A DNA stretch of 64,000 nucleotides from Planctomycetota bacterium (GTDB lineage Bacteria; Planctomycetota; UBA1135; GCA-002748355): NCBI GenBank assembly GCA_027021385.1, contig JALUUL010000076.1, positions 1 to 64,000 of the forward strand, in the 5' to 3' direction. Both the position numbers and the translations under genes were made by a program. Each line of letters begins with the position of its first letter. Positions within the stretch are counted from its first letter, which is position 1. The notes beneath the pieces are model-generated. The model searched no databases, was not told where the DNA came from, and was given only the letters and a program-made list of their open reading frames with translations. Below, one piece after another: positions 41,910 to 52,700 of this stretch.

Positions 41910-43643
41910 GTGACCCCACGTTTCCGCGTCTTGCCCGCCCTTCTCCTGCCGGTCGCCCTCCTCATGGCCCCCGCCTGTTCGGACAAGGGGGAGGAGGCGA
42001 CCCCCGGACCGGCCGCCGCCTCGAAACCTGCCCCCTCGGGCCGCGGGAGCGGGGACGAGGTCCGCCGGCCCCACTGGGAGGACCGGGGCGATTCCCTCGT
42101 CGTCGCGGTCTCCGCCGACGCCGACGGATTCCTCCCGATCGTAAACCAGCAGGCGACCGGAGGGGCGATCATGGATCTGATCATGCCCTCGATGACGGAT
42201 TCCGCCTTCGAGGACGGTCACCTGAAGGCCCTTCCCTCGGTCGCGGAGCGTTTCGAGTTCAGCGCGGACAAGAAGCACCTGACCTATTACATGCGGAAGG
42301 ATCTCGCCTGGACGGACGGCGAGCCGATCACCGCCCATGACATGGCCTTCACCTACGAACTCGTCCGGGACCCGGTCGTCGCGAGTCCCCGCCGGCCCTT
42401 CACCGACAACATGGATCCCGAGGAGCCCTGGACCGTCCTCGACGACTATACGATCCGGTTCAACTTCCGCTTCGGATACAACACGGAGACGATGCTGGCC
42501 CACGCGGGCCTGAACCTCTGTCCCAAGCACCTCCTGATCCATGAGGATCGGGCGAAGCTCAGGTCGAGCCCCCTCCATATCCGCAAGCCCGTTGGGCATG
42601 GGCCCTTCGTCCTGACCTCCTGGAAGCGGAACCAGGAGATCGTCATTTCGAGGAACAGCCGCTGCAAGGTAAAGCCCGTCCCCTATCTGAAGCGGGTCAT
42701 CTTCAAGATCATCCCCGAATACGAGACCCAACTCACGGAACTCGAAACAGGGAAGATCGACATGATGGAGACGATCCAGGAAAAAGACTTCAAGAAGGTC
42801 CGGGCCTGGGGGCACATCAAGCTCTACAAGAGGGGATACCGGTTTCTCGATTACATCGCCTGGAACGAACAGAAACCCTTGTTCAAGGACCGCCGGGTCC
42901 GCCGGGCCCTGACGATGGCGATCGACATCAAGAAACTGATTCGGACCCTCCTGACCTTCGACGGCAAGACCTTCGGAATCCAGGCCTATTCGACCTTCAC
43001 CCCCGAGTTGAAGGATTACTACGACCCCTCCTTCGAACTGCTTCCCTACGATCCGGAAAAGGCCAGGGCGCTGCTGGCGGAGGTGGGTTGGGAGGACCAT
43101 GACGGGGACGGGGTCCTCGACAAGGACGGTAAGCCCTTCGCGTTCACCCTGGTGACGAACACCGGCAATCCGCGTCGCGCGGAAGCGGTCGTCCTGATCG
43201 AGAGGGACCTGGAGAAGATCGGCGTCAAGGCGAACCTCGATTACCGCGAGGCGGTGACCTTCTTCGACGAACTCCGGAACAAGAACTACGAGGCGGCGCT
43301 CTCCGGTTGGTCCGCCGGCCTTTTCCCCGACCCCTCCGATATCTGGATGAGCGAGACGAAGGAGAAGCCGCGTCCGTTCAACTTCACGGCCTACAGCAAT
43401 CCCGAGGTCGACGCGATCATCGAGAAGGGGCTTCGGGAGCCCGATCCCGAGAAGGAAGCGGCGCTCTGGCGGAGACTCCACCGGATCATCTATGACGACC
43501 AGCCCTATACCTTCCTCTACTGGAAAACCGTCCACTTCGGTCTCCACAAGCGCTTCCGTGACGTGAAGCCGAACGTGCTCAGCGTCTTCTACAGGATTCG
43601 GGATTGGTGGGTCCCGAAAGCCGAGCACAAGGTCAAGTTCTGA
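41910..43643 (+). CDS. Peptide ABC transporter, substrate-binding lipoprotein
   Basis: 577 residues from GTG at 41910, with GGAGTC upstream. Lipobox in L-L-M-A-P-A-C (about 23). Extracellular solute-binding protein family 5: L-T-Y-Y-M-R-K-D-L-A-W-T-D-G-E-P-I-T-A near 130, F-K-D-R-R-V-R-R-A-L-T-M-A-I-D near 330, and D-G-D-G-V-L-D-K-D-G-K-P near 395, where such proteins often bear a calcium-loop-like motif. Binds peptides in the periplasm and delivers them to the permease. First gene of a five-gene transport operon, plus a peptidase. Confidence 0.95.
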   Translation: MTPRFRVLPALLLPVALLMAPACSDKGEEATPGPAAASKPAPSGRGSGDEVRRPHWEDRGDSLVVAVSADADGFLPIVNQQATGGAIMDLIMPSMTDSAFEDGHLKALPSVAERFEFSADKKHLTYYMRKDLAWTDGEPITAHDMAFTYELVRDPVVASPRRPFTDNMDPEEPWTVLDDYTIRFNFRFGYNTETMLAHAGLNLCPKHLLIHEDRAKLRSSPLHIRKPVGHGPFVLTSWKRNQEIVISRNSRCKVKPVPYLKRVIFKIIPEYETQLTELETGKIDMMETIQEKDFKKVRAWGHIKLYKRGYRFLDYIAWNEQKPLFKDRRVRRALTMAIDIKKLIRTLLTFDGKTFGIQAYSTFTPELKDYYDPSFELLPYDPEKARALLAEVGWEDHDGDGVLDKDGKPFAFTLVTNTGNPRRAEAVVLIERDLEKIGVKANLDYREAVTFFDELRNKNYEAALSGWSAGLFPDPSDIWMSETKEKPRPFNFTAYSNPEVDAIIEKGLREPDPEKEAALWRRLHRIIYDDQPYTFLYWKTVHFGLHKRFRDVKPNVLSVFYRIRDWWVPKAEHKVKF

Positions 43644-43677
43644 ACCTGCCGTCGGAACGGGCGGGAAGATTGCGGAG

Positions 43678-44697
43678 ATGTTGACCTATCTCTTCCGGCG
43701 GTTGCTGGTCAGTCTCCCCCTGCTCCTCCTGATCGCCCTGGAGTTGAACCTCCTCGTGCACATGGTGCCGGGCGACCCTACGGCGGTCTTCATCGATCCG
43801 CGCTTCCCCCCGGAATACATCGAGCAGATCAAGGTTTCGCTTGGGCTCGACCGACCTCTCCACGTCCAGATCGCGAAGTGGTTCGCGAACATCCTCCAAC
43901 TCGACTTCGGGATCTCGTTCTTCCACCAGCGTCCCGTTTCCGAGATGATCCTGGACGCCCTGCCGAACACCCTCCTCCTGTCGGCGGTCTCGATGGTCCT
44001 CATCTTCCTGCTCGGGACCTCCGTCGGGATCTACTCGGCGGTCCGACAGTATTCCTGGAAGGACCAGGTCGTCACGGTCTCCTCGCTGTTCTTCTATTCG
44101 ATGCCCTCCTTCTGGCTGTCCCTGATGCTGATCCTCCTGGCCGCCGTCGTCGCGCCCCACTGGCCGAGTTCGGGGATGGTCGGGGAGACGATCATGCTGA
44201 AGGAGGCGGCCATCGCGGAGGCCCTGCAGATGGGGGAAGCCCCCGAGGTCACGATCGGGTTCTTCGAACGCCTGTTCGATCTGCTGCAACACCTCCTGCT
44301 GCCCGCGATCGCGCTCGGGGTCGCCCCCGCCGCGGGGGTCGCGCGCTACACGAGGTCCGCGATGCTCGAGGTCGTTCGGCAGGACTACATCCGGACGGCC
44401 CGCGCCAAGGGAGTGCCGGGCAGGCGCGTCATCGTCAAGCACGCCTTGCGCAACGCCCTGATCCCGGTCATCACCCTGCTCGGGCTCTATCTCCCGTTCC
44501 TGATCTCCGGGGCGGTCCTCGTAGAGACGATCTTCGCCTGGCCGGGCATGGGACGCTTGATCGTCGAGGGGGTCTTCCAGAGGGACTACCCCGTGATCCT
44601 GGGAACGGGGCTCCTGCTCGCCGTCATGGTCGTGATCGGCAACCTCGTCGCCGACATCCTCTACTCGGCCGTCGATCCGAGAATCCGCTATGGCTGA
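43678..44697 (+). CDS. Peptide ABC transporter permease, OppB/DppB type
   Basis: 339 residues with six predicted membrane helices. The N-terminus is M-L-T-Y-L-F-R-R-L-L, followed by V-P-G-D-P-T-A-V and L-G-L-D-R-P-L as in DppB/OppB. The EAA loop reads R-T-A-R-A-K-G-V-P near residue 240. Forms a heterodimer with the next gene. Its stop overlaps the next start by 8 bases. Confidence 0.93.
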   Translation: MLTYLFRRLLVSLPLLLLIALELNLLVHMVPGDPTAVFIDPRFPPEYIEQIKVSLGLDRPLHVQIAKWFANILQLDFGISFFHQRPVSEMILDALPNTLLLSAVSMVLIFLLGTSVGIYSAVRQYSWKDQVVTVSSLFFYSMPSFWLSLMLILLAAVVAPHWPSSGMVGETIMLKEAAIAEALQMGEAPEVTIGFFERLFDLLQHLLLPAIALGVAPAAGVARYTRSAMLEVVRQDYIRTARAKGVPGRRVIVKHALRNALIPVITLLGLYLPFLISGAVLVETIFAWPGMGRLIVEGVFQRDYPVILGTGLLLAVMVVIGNLVADILYSAVDPRIRYG

Positions 44698-46030
44698 GCG
44701 AGATCGAGTCTGGAAGCCCGACTTCCCCGCGGATCTGCCTGGGATCTGGCAGTTCCGGCGGGGATTGCCGGTGTTCGGGGCGTTGATCCTCTGCGTCTGC
44801 CTCCTGAGTCTCGGGGTCCTCGTCCTCGTCCCCGGACGGGTCCTCGAGTCCCTCGAACGGGCCGGAGGTTTCGGGAACCTCCTCCAGGGGCTGGTCGTCC
44901 TGACCTCGGTCCTCGGAATGTTCCACAAACCCTGGCTGGCGGTCGGCGTCCTCTTTCTCGCCTTCCTCGCCGCCCTGTTCGGGCTGGGAAAGGACTGGTT
45001 GGCGCCGCAGGTCCTCGTCCTGGCTCCGATCCTTGCCCTCTATCTGGGCCGACGCCGTCCCCCGAGACCCCGGTGGGGCAAGAGCCAATGGACGCTCGTG
45101 CAGGAGCGCTTCCTCCATTCGAGCCTCGCACAGGTCGGCCTCGCGGGGGTCGTGCTCCTCTACCTCGCGACCTTCCTGGCCCCCTATCTCGCTCCCTTCG
45201 ATCCCCTGGCCCAGCCCGATCCCTCGGGGCTCAAGTTGGCCGCCCCCCTCACGCACGGATACCTTCTGGGGGCCGACCAGTTCTCCCGGGACGTCCTTTC
45301 GCGGATCCTGCACGGGGCCTGGATCAGCATGACGATCGGGCTCTTCGCCGTTCTCCTCTCGGCTTCCCTCGGGATGTTCTTCGGCCTGGTCGCGGGCTGG
45401 TTCGGAGGATGGATCGACGGATTGATCTCGAGACTCCTGATCGACAACCTCCTCAGCATTCCGAGGCTCCCGCTCCTGCTGGTCTTCATGGCCCTCTTCA
45501 AGGACGCCTTTCCTCCCCAGTACAGGATCTACGTCATCATCCTGATCCTCGGAGCGACGGGTTGGATGGGGACCGCGCGCCTCGTCAGGGGCGAGGTGCT
45601 GACCGTGCGGGAGCGGGACTTCGTCCAGGCCGGAAGGGCTCTCGGCCTCTCCCAGGGGACCCTGCTGTTCAAGCATGTCGCCCCCAATTGCTTGGCCCCG
45701 GTGCTAGTCTCGGCGACTTTGGGGATCGGGGGGACGATCCTCGTCGAGGCCGCCCTGTCCTTCCTCTCGCTCGGGGTTCCGCCGCCGACCCCGTCCTGGG
45801 GGGCCATGGTCAACGACGGCCGGCAGTTCCTGACGAAGGCCTGGTGGATCTCCACCTTCCCCGGGCTCGTGATCGTCGTCGCCGTGACCTGCTTCAATCT
45901 CCTCGGGGACGGCCTTCGCGACGCCCTCGACCCCAAACTGATCGGCCGCGAGCGCAGGAGCGCCCCGGACGATGAGGACGAAACCGAAGGAGAATCCTCC
46001 GAAACCCTCGAAGCGAGGACCGCCTCATGA
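44690..46030 (+). CDS. Peptide ABC transporter permease, OppC/DppC type, with N-terminal extension
   Basis: 446 residues, about 150 longer than usual. The core (about 150-420) has the OppC membrane set, [13 protein letters not shown] and the EAA loop [10 protein letters not shown]. The extension has extra hydrophobic helices at roughly 25-47 and 85-125 and a short basic loop before the core, so the protein has two to four more membrane segments than E. coli OppC. The C-terminal tail is acidic. Overlaps the ATPase gene by 4 bases. Confidence 0.9.
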   Translation: MAERDRVWKPDFPADLPGIWQFRRGLPVFGALILCVCLLSLGVLVLVPGRVLESLERAGGFGNLLQGLVVLTSVLGMFHKPWLAVGVLFLAFLAALFGLGKDWLAPQVLVLAPILALYLGRRRPPRPRWGKSQWTLVQERFLHSSLAQVGLAGVVLLYLATFLAPYLAPFDPLAQPDPSGLKLAAPLTHGYLLGADQFSRDVLSRILHGAWISMTIGLFAVLLSASLGMFFGLVAGWFGGWIDGLISRLLIDNLLSIPRLPLLLVFMALFKDAFPPQYRIYVIILILGATGWMGTARLVRGEVLTVRERDFVQAGRALGLSQGTLLFKHVAPNCLAPVLVSATLGIGGTILVEAALSFLSLGVPPPTPSWGAMVNDGRQFLTKAWWISTFPGLVIVVAVTCFNLLGDGLRDALDPKLIGRERRSAPDDEDETEGESSETLEARTAS

Positions 46031-47034
46031 GCGACTCCGAAAGAGCCCCTCTCTGCGAAGTCCGGAACCTGAAGACCTGGTTCTTCACGGACGAGGGCAC
46101 GGCGAAGGCCGTGGACGACGTCTCCTACACGATCCACGAGGGGGAGGTTCTCGGGGTCGTCGGGGAGTCGGGCTGCGGGAAATCGGTCACTTCCCTCTCG
46201 ATCATGCGCCTGATCCCCGATCCTCCGGGGAGGATCGTCTCCGGGGAGATCCTCTTCCAGGGGAAGAACCTGCTCGAACTCCCGGAGGAACGGATGCGGC
46301 GGGTCCGGGGGAACGAGATCTCGATGATCTTCCAGGAACCGATGACTTCCCTGAACCCCGTCTTCACGGTCGGCGACCAGATCATCGAGGCCGTCCTCCT
46401 GCACCAGGACAAGACGAAGGCGGAGGCGAGGGAACTGGCGATCGAGATGCTCGGCAAGGTCGGGATCCCGTCCCCGGCCGCCCGGGTCGACGAATACCCG
46501 CATCAGATGTCGGGGGGGATGCGGCAGAGGGTCATGATCGCCATGGCGCTCTCGTGCAATCCCTCCCTCCTGATCGCGGATGAGCCGACGACGGCCCTGG
46601 ACGTGACGATCCAGGCGCAGATCCTGGACCTGATGCGCAAGCTCCAGGAAGAGACAAGAATGGGGGTGCTCCTGATCACGCACGACCTGGGAGTCATCGC
46701 GGAGATGGCGCATCGCGTCGTCGTCATGTACGCGGGCAAGGTCGTCGAGTCCGCGGAGGTCCTGACCCTGTTCGACCGGCACCTCCATCCCTATACCGAG
46801 GGGTTGTTCGGAAGCCTTCCGAGTCTCGAGGGGGGGGAACGTCGCCTGCAGGCGATCGAGGGAAACGTCCCGACCGCGTACGAGTTTCCGAGCGGATGCC
46901 GGTTCCGCGATCGCTGCCCTCTGGCCGAGGATCGTTGCGCCCGTTCCGAGCCGCCCCTCGTCGAGATCGGTCCGGGTCACGAGGTCGCCTGTCACGTCCG
47001 CGCGGAAGCCCCCGCGGTCGAGGAGAAACGATGA
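46027..47034 (+). CDS. Peptide ABC transporter ATP-binding protein, OppD/DppD type
   Basis: 335 residues. Walker A G-E-S-G-C-G-K-S (about 45-52), ABC signature M-S-G-G-M-R-Q-R, and Walker [13 protein letters not shown]. The oligopeptide-type C-terminal extension carries a four-cysteine cluster ([14 protein letters not shown]), probably an iron-sulfur or zinc site as in OppD/DppD. Works with the next protein as an ATPase heterodimer. ATGA overlaps on both sides. Confidence 0.95.
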   Translation: MSDSERAPLCEVRNLKTWFFTDEGTAKAVDDVSYTIHEGEVLGVVGESGCGKSVTSLSIMRLIPDPPGRIVSGEILFQGKNLLELPEERMRRVRGNEISMIFQEPMTSLNPVFTVGDQIIEAVLLHQDKTKAEARELAIEMLGKVGIPSPAARVDEYPHQMSGGMRQRVMIAMALSCNPSLLIADEPTTALDVTIQAQILDLMRKLQEETRMGVLLITHDLGVIAEMAHRVVVMYAGKVVESAEVLTLFDRHLHPYTEGLFGSLPSLEGGERRLQAIEGNVPTAYEFPSGCRFRDRCPLAEDRCARSEPPLVEIGPGHEVACHVRAEAPAVEEKR

Positions 47035-48080
47035 TGGACAAGCGGAACGGAACCCTCGTCGAGGTCCTCGGCCTGACGAAGCATTTCCCGATCCGGCGGG
47101 GTCTGTTCTCCCGCGTCGTCGGGCAGGTCCAGGCCGTAACGAACGTCAGTTTTGAGATCGGAGTCGGGGAGACCCTGGGTCTCGTCGGAGAATCGGGCTG
47201 CGGAAAGACGACGGTCGGCCGCACGATGCTGAAACTGATCGAACCCACCGCGGGGTCGGTCCGCTTCGAGGGCACCGAGGTCTTCTCCCTCAAGGGGGAG
47301 GCCATGCGGGCCATGCGGCGGAACATGCAGATCATCTTCCAGGATCCGTATTCCTCCCTGAATCCGCGGATGACGGTCGCGGCCATCGTCGGGGAGGCCC
47401 TTCTCGTGCACGGCCTCTGCAAGAACCGGGCGGAGATGAAGGACCGCGTCTCCGAACTCCTCGATCGCGTCGGCTTGAGTCCGCGATACGTGAACCGCTA
47501 CCCCCACGAGTTCTCGGGCGGACAGCGGCAGAGGATCGGGATCGCCCGCGCTCTCGCCCTGAACCCCCGCTTCCTCGTCTGCGACGAGGCCGTATCGGCC
47601 CTCGACGTCTCGATCCAGGCGCAGATCCTGAACATCATGATGGATCTGCAGGACGAGCTGCGTCTCAGCTATCTCTTCATCGCCCACGACCTCTCCGTCG
47701 TGCGCCACATCAGCCGCCGGATCGCGGTCATGTATCTCGGACAGATCGTCGAACTCGCGGAGGCGGAGACCCTGTTCCGGGAACCCGCGCACCCCTACAC
47801 GAGAGCCCTGCTCTCCGCGATCCCCGTGCCCGATCCCAAGCGCAGGCCGCAGCGCATCCTCCTGAAGGGGGACGTTCCGACCCCGATCCATCCGCCCCCG
47901 GGCTGCCGCTTCCATACCCGGTGCCCCGAGGTCCTCGACCGGTGCAGGTCGGAGGTTCCCCCGACCTACGATCTCGGGGGAGGCCACCGCTGCGCCTGCT
48001 GGCTTCTCGAGGGGCAAGCTCCCGCCCTCGAGGCTTCGAGGACCGTCGGGTCGGCCTCGCTTCCCGGGGAGTCCCCGTGA
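47031..48080 (+). CDS. Peptide ABC transporter ATP-binding protein, OppF/DppF type
   Basis: 349 residues from ATG at 47031 (a second ATG at 47034). Walker A G-E-S-G-C-G-K-T, signature F-S-G-G-Q-R-Q-R, and Walker [12 protein letters not shown], where alanine replaces the more usual proline after the glutamate. The C-terminal cysteine cluster ([14 protein letters not shown]) is present. GAGGAG precedes the start. Last transport gene; the peptidase gene starts inside its stop (GTGA). Confidence 0.95.
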   Translation: MMDKRNGTLVEVLGLTKHFPIRRGLFSRVVGQVQAVTNVSFEIGVGETLGLVGESGCGKTTVGRTMLKLIEPTAGSVRFEGTEVFSLKGEAMRAMRRNMQIIFQDPYSSLNPRMTVAAIVGEALLVHGLCKNRAEMKDRVSELLDRVGLSPRYVNRYPHEFSGGQRQRIGIARALALNPRFLVCDEAVSALDVSIQAQILNIMMDLQDELRLSYLFIAHDLSVVRHISRRIAVMYLGQIVELAEAETLFREPAHPYTRALLSAIPVPDPKRRPQRILLKGDVPTPIHPPPGCRFHTRCPEVLDRCRSEVPPTYDLGGGHRCACWLLEGQAPALEASRTVGSASLPGESP

Positions 48081-49429
48081 GGAGGACCCTCTCCTTCTCG
48101 GTCCTCCTCCTTGCGGCGGCGCTCCCCGCCCAGGGGAGCAAGAGCCTCCGCCTGCCTTCCGGCCTCGAACTCCGCCTGGAACGGGTCGAGGGGTCCCGGG
48201 GGCTCGCGCTCATGCTCTTCGTGAAGACCGGCTTCGCCGAGGACCCGCCGGAGCGGACCGGGCTCGCGCACCTCCTGGAGCACATGGTCATGACCTCGGG
48301 CACTCCTTCCCGGCCCGGGGGATGGAGTTACGAGCGCTGGAGGAGGGAGAGGACCGAAGGGGCGAACGCGATGACCCGTCCCCGGTGGACCGTGTTCTAC
48401 AGTCTCGGGACCCGGGAGGAATGCGCGGCGGACGCGCGATGGATGGGGGAGGTCCTGGCCGGGAAGGCCCGCTTCGAACCGGAGGCCCTCGAGCGCGAGC
48501 GGAGGAGGATGCTGGCCGAGATCGAACGTATGACCCGGGTCGTGCCCGGCGGCATCCTCCAGTGGAGGGCCCGGGCGCGCATCCTCCGGGACCGGCCGGA
48601 AGGACGGATCGGCATCGGGATCCCGGCCGAGGTCCGGGCGATCGAGATCGCGGAGCTCGAGGCCCTCTACCGCGCCCGCTACCGGAACGGGAACGCCCTC
48701 CTCGTCGCGGTCGGAGAGGTCGATCCGGAAGGCGACGCGGCCTTCTTCAAGGAGGTCTTCGGGGCGGAACGTGGAGGCGGGGAGGCCGGCGCGGAGGGGG
48801 TCGAAGCTCCGCCCCGGACGAAGGGCGCCCCCGTTCCGTCCGCAGAGGACCTCCCTCCCGCGGTCGGGTCCTGCCCCAGGATCGGAGGGGTGTTTCGGAC
48901 CTTCGTGTTCCGGACGCCCTCGCCTCAGGATCCGGATTATCCCGCCTTCCTCCTGGCCGCGTTCTGGATGGCGCGCAAGGCGCGGATGAGCTTCCGCCCG
49001 CGGGGCGGGGAGGCGGCCGCCTTCTTCCTTCCCGCCCTCTTCCCCCTTCTCGAGGCTCCCGAACTCTTCTTCCTGAACCGAAGAGGGGAATCCGGAGCGA
49101 CGGTCGAGGAGGTCGACCGCGAACTCGAGACCTGGCTCGGAAACGCGCTTCGAGCCGCGATCCCGAAAGCCGCCCTGACCTGGATCCGACAGGACCTGGA
49201 GGGCCTCCTGCATCCCCTGCCCCGGAGCGAAACGAGGCGGCGCATGCTCGCCAAGAGCCCCCGTCTCCTCTACGCGCTCGCCCTGGCCCGAGGGGTCGCC
49301 GAGCTGCGGGCTTTCCCCGGAGATCTCTGGAAGCGGATCCAGGGGACCACCGCCGCGGAGGTCATTAAGGCCCGCGCGCGCTGGTTCGCGCCCGGGCGGG
49401 CGCACCGGCTCGCCCTCGTCCCCCGCTGA
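48077..49429 (+). CDS. Secreted M16-family zinc peptidase
   Basis: 450 residues from GTG at 48077, overlapping the previous stop by 4 bases. Signal peptide ends in A-A-L-P-A-Q (about 16). H-L-L-E-H (H65-H69) is the inverted zinc motif of M16 peptidases, with the third ligand expected in [12 protein letters not shown] about 80 residues later. M16 enzymes cut small peptides inside a closed chamber. Being coupled to a peptide importer suggests it trims peptides before uptake; that is inference. The protein is half the length of two-domain M16 enzymes. Confidence 0.85.
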   Translation: MRRTLSFSVLLLAAALPAQGSKSLRLPSGLELRLERVEGSRGLALMLFVKTGFAEDPPERTGLAHLLEHMVMTSGTPSRPGGWSYERWRRERTEGANAMTRPRWTVFYSLGTREECAADARWMGEVLAGKARFEPEALERERRRMLAEIERMTRVVPGGILQWRARARILRDRPEGRIGIGIPAEVRAIEIAELEALYRARYRNGNALLVAVGEVDPEGDAAFFKEVFGAERGGGEAGAEGVEAPPRTKGAPVPSAEDLPPAVGSCPRIGGVFRTFVFRTPSPQDPDYPAFLLAAFWMARKARMSFRPRGGEAAAFFLPALFPLLEAPELFFLNRRGESGATVEEVDRELETWLGNALRAAIPKAALTWIRQDLEGLLHPLPRSETRRRMLAKSPRLLYALALARGVAELRAFPGDLWKRIQGTTAAEVIKARARWFAPGRAHRLALVPR

Positions 49430-49726
49430 GCGGCCGCGGGATCCGAGGTCCGCGCGAGGCTTTCGATCCTCGATGCGATCGGGACTTCGGGGACGGAGGG
49501 TTTGCGAAATCGGCCGGGCTTTGGCATCCTGGGCGGCAAGGGAGGGGATGCTGGCGTCGAGGAGGATCGAGGCCGCGTCCCGATCGGGACGAGTGGCGGG
49601 ATGCGCGTCCACCCATGAACGATCGAGGGCCCGGAAACCCGACTCCGGCCGCCCCGCTCGAAGACCCGGGCGGTTTCCGGGCGGATGCCGCGCGGACCTC
49701 GTTCTTCGTATTTCGGGTGGCACGCC
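49430..49726. other. 297-base gap before the alpha-2-macroglobulin gene
   Basis: No coding pattern that I trust. Contains CCCGATCGGGAC-like palindromes at about 49578-49590. An ATG at 49685 is in frame with the next gene but without a ribosome site. Confidence 0.4.
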
Positions 49727-52700
49727 ATGGAACGCCGGTTTTTCGATGTGCAGGTCTTCCTGCTGTTCGTCCTCCTGGTCCTGATCTTCCGCAGCGGCGG
49801 GCCCCAAGGATTCTGGAATCCCGTCGAGGCGAAGACCGGAGGGACGGAACTCCCCCGGCTCCTGTTCGGCGCCCTGCCCCCCTCGGACCTGGATGCGCGG
49901 GGATTCGAGGCCCTCGAAGGGACGGCCGCCTGTCGAAGCGGCGGCCTCGCGTCCCTCCCGCGGGAAGCGCGGTGGGGGCCTCTCTACCTGGTCTTCGACG
50001 AGGACCGGGTTCCCGAGGACGACCTCGGACGCCCCCTGGGGGGCGCGAAGCTCCGCCTCGAACCCGAGGTCCCGGTCCGCGCGGTCTGGACCGGGAAGAG
50101 GGCCCTCGCCCTCCATTTCCCGAAGGGGCTTCCCGAGGATCGCGAGTTTCTCCTCTCCGTCGATCCCGACCTCGGGCGCGCCCGGCCGCTCCCCGCCCCG
50201 GCGCGTTTCCGCCTGCGCACCCCTCCTCTCGAATGCCGGGGCTACCGGCTCTGGGATTCCGCCTCTAAGGGGAAGGGAAAGGAGTCCGAGGGCTTCGGGT
50301 TGGACCTCGAGTTCTCGATGCCCGTCGAAGGGGAAGCGCTCGCGAAGGCTCTCGTCCTGCGAAGCGAGAAGGACGGACGCCCGGTCTCCTTCGAAGTCCG
50401 CGGCGACCCGCATACCGGAAAGAAGGTCTCGAGGACCTTGCGGGTCCGGCTCGCGCCCGGCGCCTGGCCGCCGGATTCGAAGGAGGCGTGCAGGGTCGAG
50501 CTGCGCGAGGGTTTGAAGAGCGCGGGAGGCAGCCTCGGGTTGCCCGCCCCCTGGGTCGAGCGGGTCCGCTTCCTCCGGGAACTCAGGCTCGTTCGGGTCG
50601 CGGTCACCTCCACGGGAATCCGCCTGCGGTTCTCGCACGACTTCCCCCTTCCGGAGACCGGGGCCTTCCGGCTCGAACCGGACCTTCCCTTCCTCGCCGT
50701 CCGCGATTCCTGGGGGATCGAACTGAAGGGGGACTTCCCCCCTGGAAGGGTCGTGCGGCTCATCCTCGAGCAGGGGTTTCCGTTCCGCGGACGGCATCGC
50801 CTGGGCCGTGCGCTCCGGCGCTCGTTCCTGATCCCGGATCGGACCCCGAGGATCGAGTTCGCGGACGTGGGCGAGATCCTCTCGGCCCGGGCCCGACCCG
50901 AGGTCGAGATCCGCGGCGTGAACATGGCGGAGTACGGTCTCGCGGCGCGCCGTCTCCGGGAGCGGAACGCGGTCTTCGCGGCCGCGAACCGCCTCCGGTC
51001 CGCGATCGCCGACCAGGTCTTCGGCCCCGTCCGGAGGATCCGCCGCCGGGTCGCCGCCTCCCGGAACGCGGTCTGGTCCGACCGCGTGGATCTCGAGGAA
51101 CTCCTCGGGGCCCGCCCCCGGGGCGTCTTCGAGCTGACCCTGACGGAGGGGACCCATGGCCGGGTCCGCGCGCGCAGGATCCTCCAGATCACGGACCTCG
51201 GGGCCCGCTTCCGGGTCCTGGACCGCGCGGTCCTCGTCCAGGTCTCGAGCCTCGCGGACGGGACGCCCCTGAAGGGCGCGCTCGTACGCCTGCTCGGGCG
51301 GACGAACCGCGTCCTCGGTTTCGGGGTGACCGGCGAGGGAGGGCTGCTCGAGATTCCGTACCGGGCGGCGCGGGGCGAGGGGCCCTTCCTCCTCGAGGTC
51401 TCCCGGGAAGGAGATCGGGCCTTCCTCGACCTCAGGAACCACGCCGCGCGGGTCCGGGGAACGGGGCTTCGTGGGCGGCCCTTCCTCTGCGAGGGGGAAC
51501 GGGAGGCCTGGGTCTACGTCGACCAGGGGGTCGTCCGTCCCGGAAAGACGGTCCATGGCTGCGCGGTCGTTCGGGACCTCGAGGGCCGCGCCCCGTACGG
51601 GACCGAGGTCGAGGTCCGCTGGATCGAGTCCTCGGGGCGGACGCGGAAACGGGAGGTCGTGAAGCTTCCGCCCAGCGCGATGCTGGCCGCGGACCTCCGT
51701 CTCCTGCCGGAGGACCCCGGAGGGCTCTGGCGGCTCGAGATCCGCGATCTCGAGGGGAGGGTCCTCGGCTCCCGGACCTTCCGGGTCGAGGCCTTCCTTC
51801 CCGACCGGATCGCCGCGCGCTTCCTCGGGGAGCCCGAGGGGAGACTCGGGGGGCCCCTGGCCGTGCGGGTCGAGGCCCGCTGGCTGGACGGGCGACCCGC
51901 CGATGGCCTGCGGTCCTCCCTTCGGGCCTCCCTCCTGCCCCTCGCGCAGGGAGTCCCCGGCTTCGAGACCTATTCGTTCCGAGGTCCGGGGAAGCCGGAG
52001 CGGGGCTTCCTGCGGCAGGTCCGGACGCGTCTCGACCCCAAGGGGCGGTCGGCCTTCCGCCTGGCCCTCCCTCGTGGGGAGGAGAGCGTGCAGGGCGCCC
52101 GTGTCCGGCTCGAGGCCGAGGTCCTGGCCCCGTCGGGGAGGCCGCTCGCCTTCGGGCGCGAGACCCTCGTCGCCGCCGGACCCGGGCTCCTCGGGGTGAA
52201 GGTCGCCCCGCGCGACGGAGGGCGCGGTCTCAGGGCCTCCCTCGTGCTCGTCGACCCGAAGGGCCGGCCGGTCGAGGGGCCGGAAAGGGTCGAACTCCGA
52301 CTCGAGGGGCGGTCCTGGTCCCGGGAGGGCGACCCCTTCCGCTGGGGATCCGGGATCCGGAAGCTCCGCCGCCGCGTGCTCGCGCAGAGTTCGTTCCGCC
52401 TCGCCGGCGGCCGGGGCGCCGTCGATCTCGAGGTCCCGGATTCCTGGAGAACGCCTCCCCAGGGGACCTGGCTGGCCGTCGTCGCCCGCTGGCGCTTCGG
52501 GACGGTCGAGAGTTCGCTGCACTCCACCGGCGAAGGGGGACGGCGTCTCGTCCTCCGCCGGATCGGTCCGGCTCCCGTTCCCGGGGGGGAGGTCGTCCTC
52601 GAGGCCGACTGTCCGTTTCCGGGCTCCCTCCTCGTGACCCTCGAGGACCGGGGCTTCGTCGCGCGCCGCCTGCTCGAGGTCGCGGCCGGGAAGAACCGCG

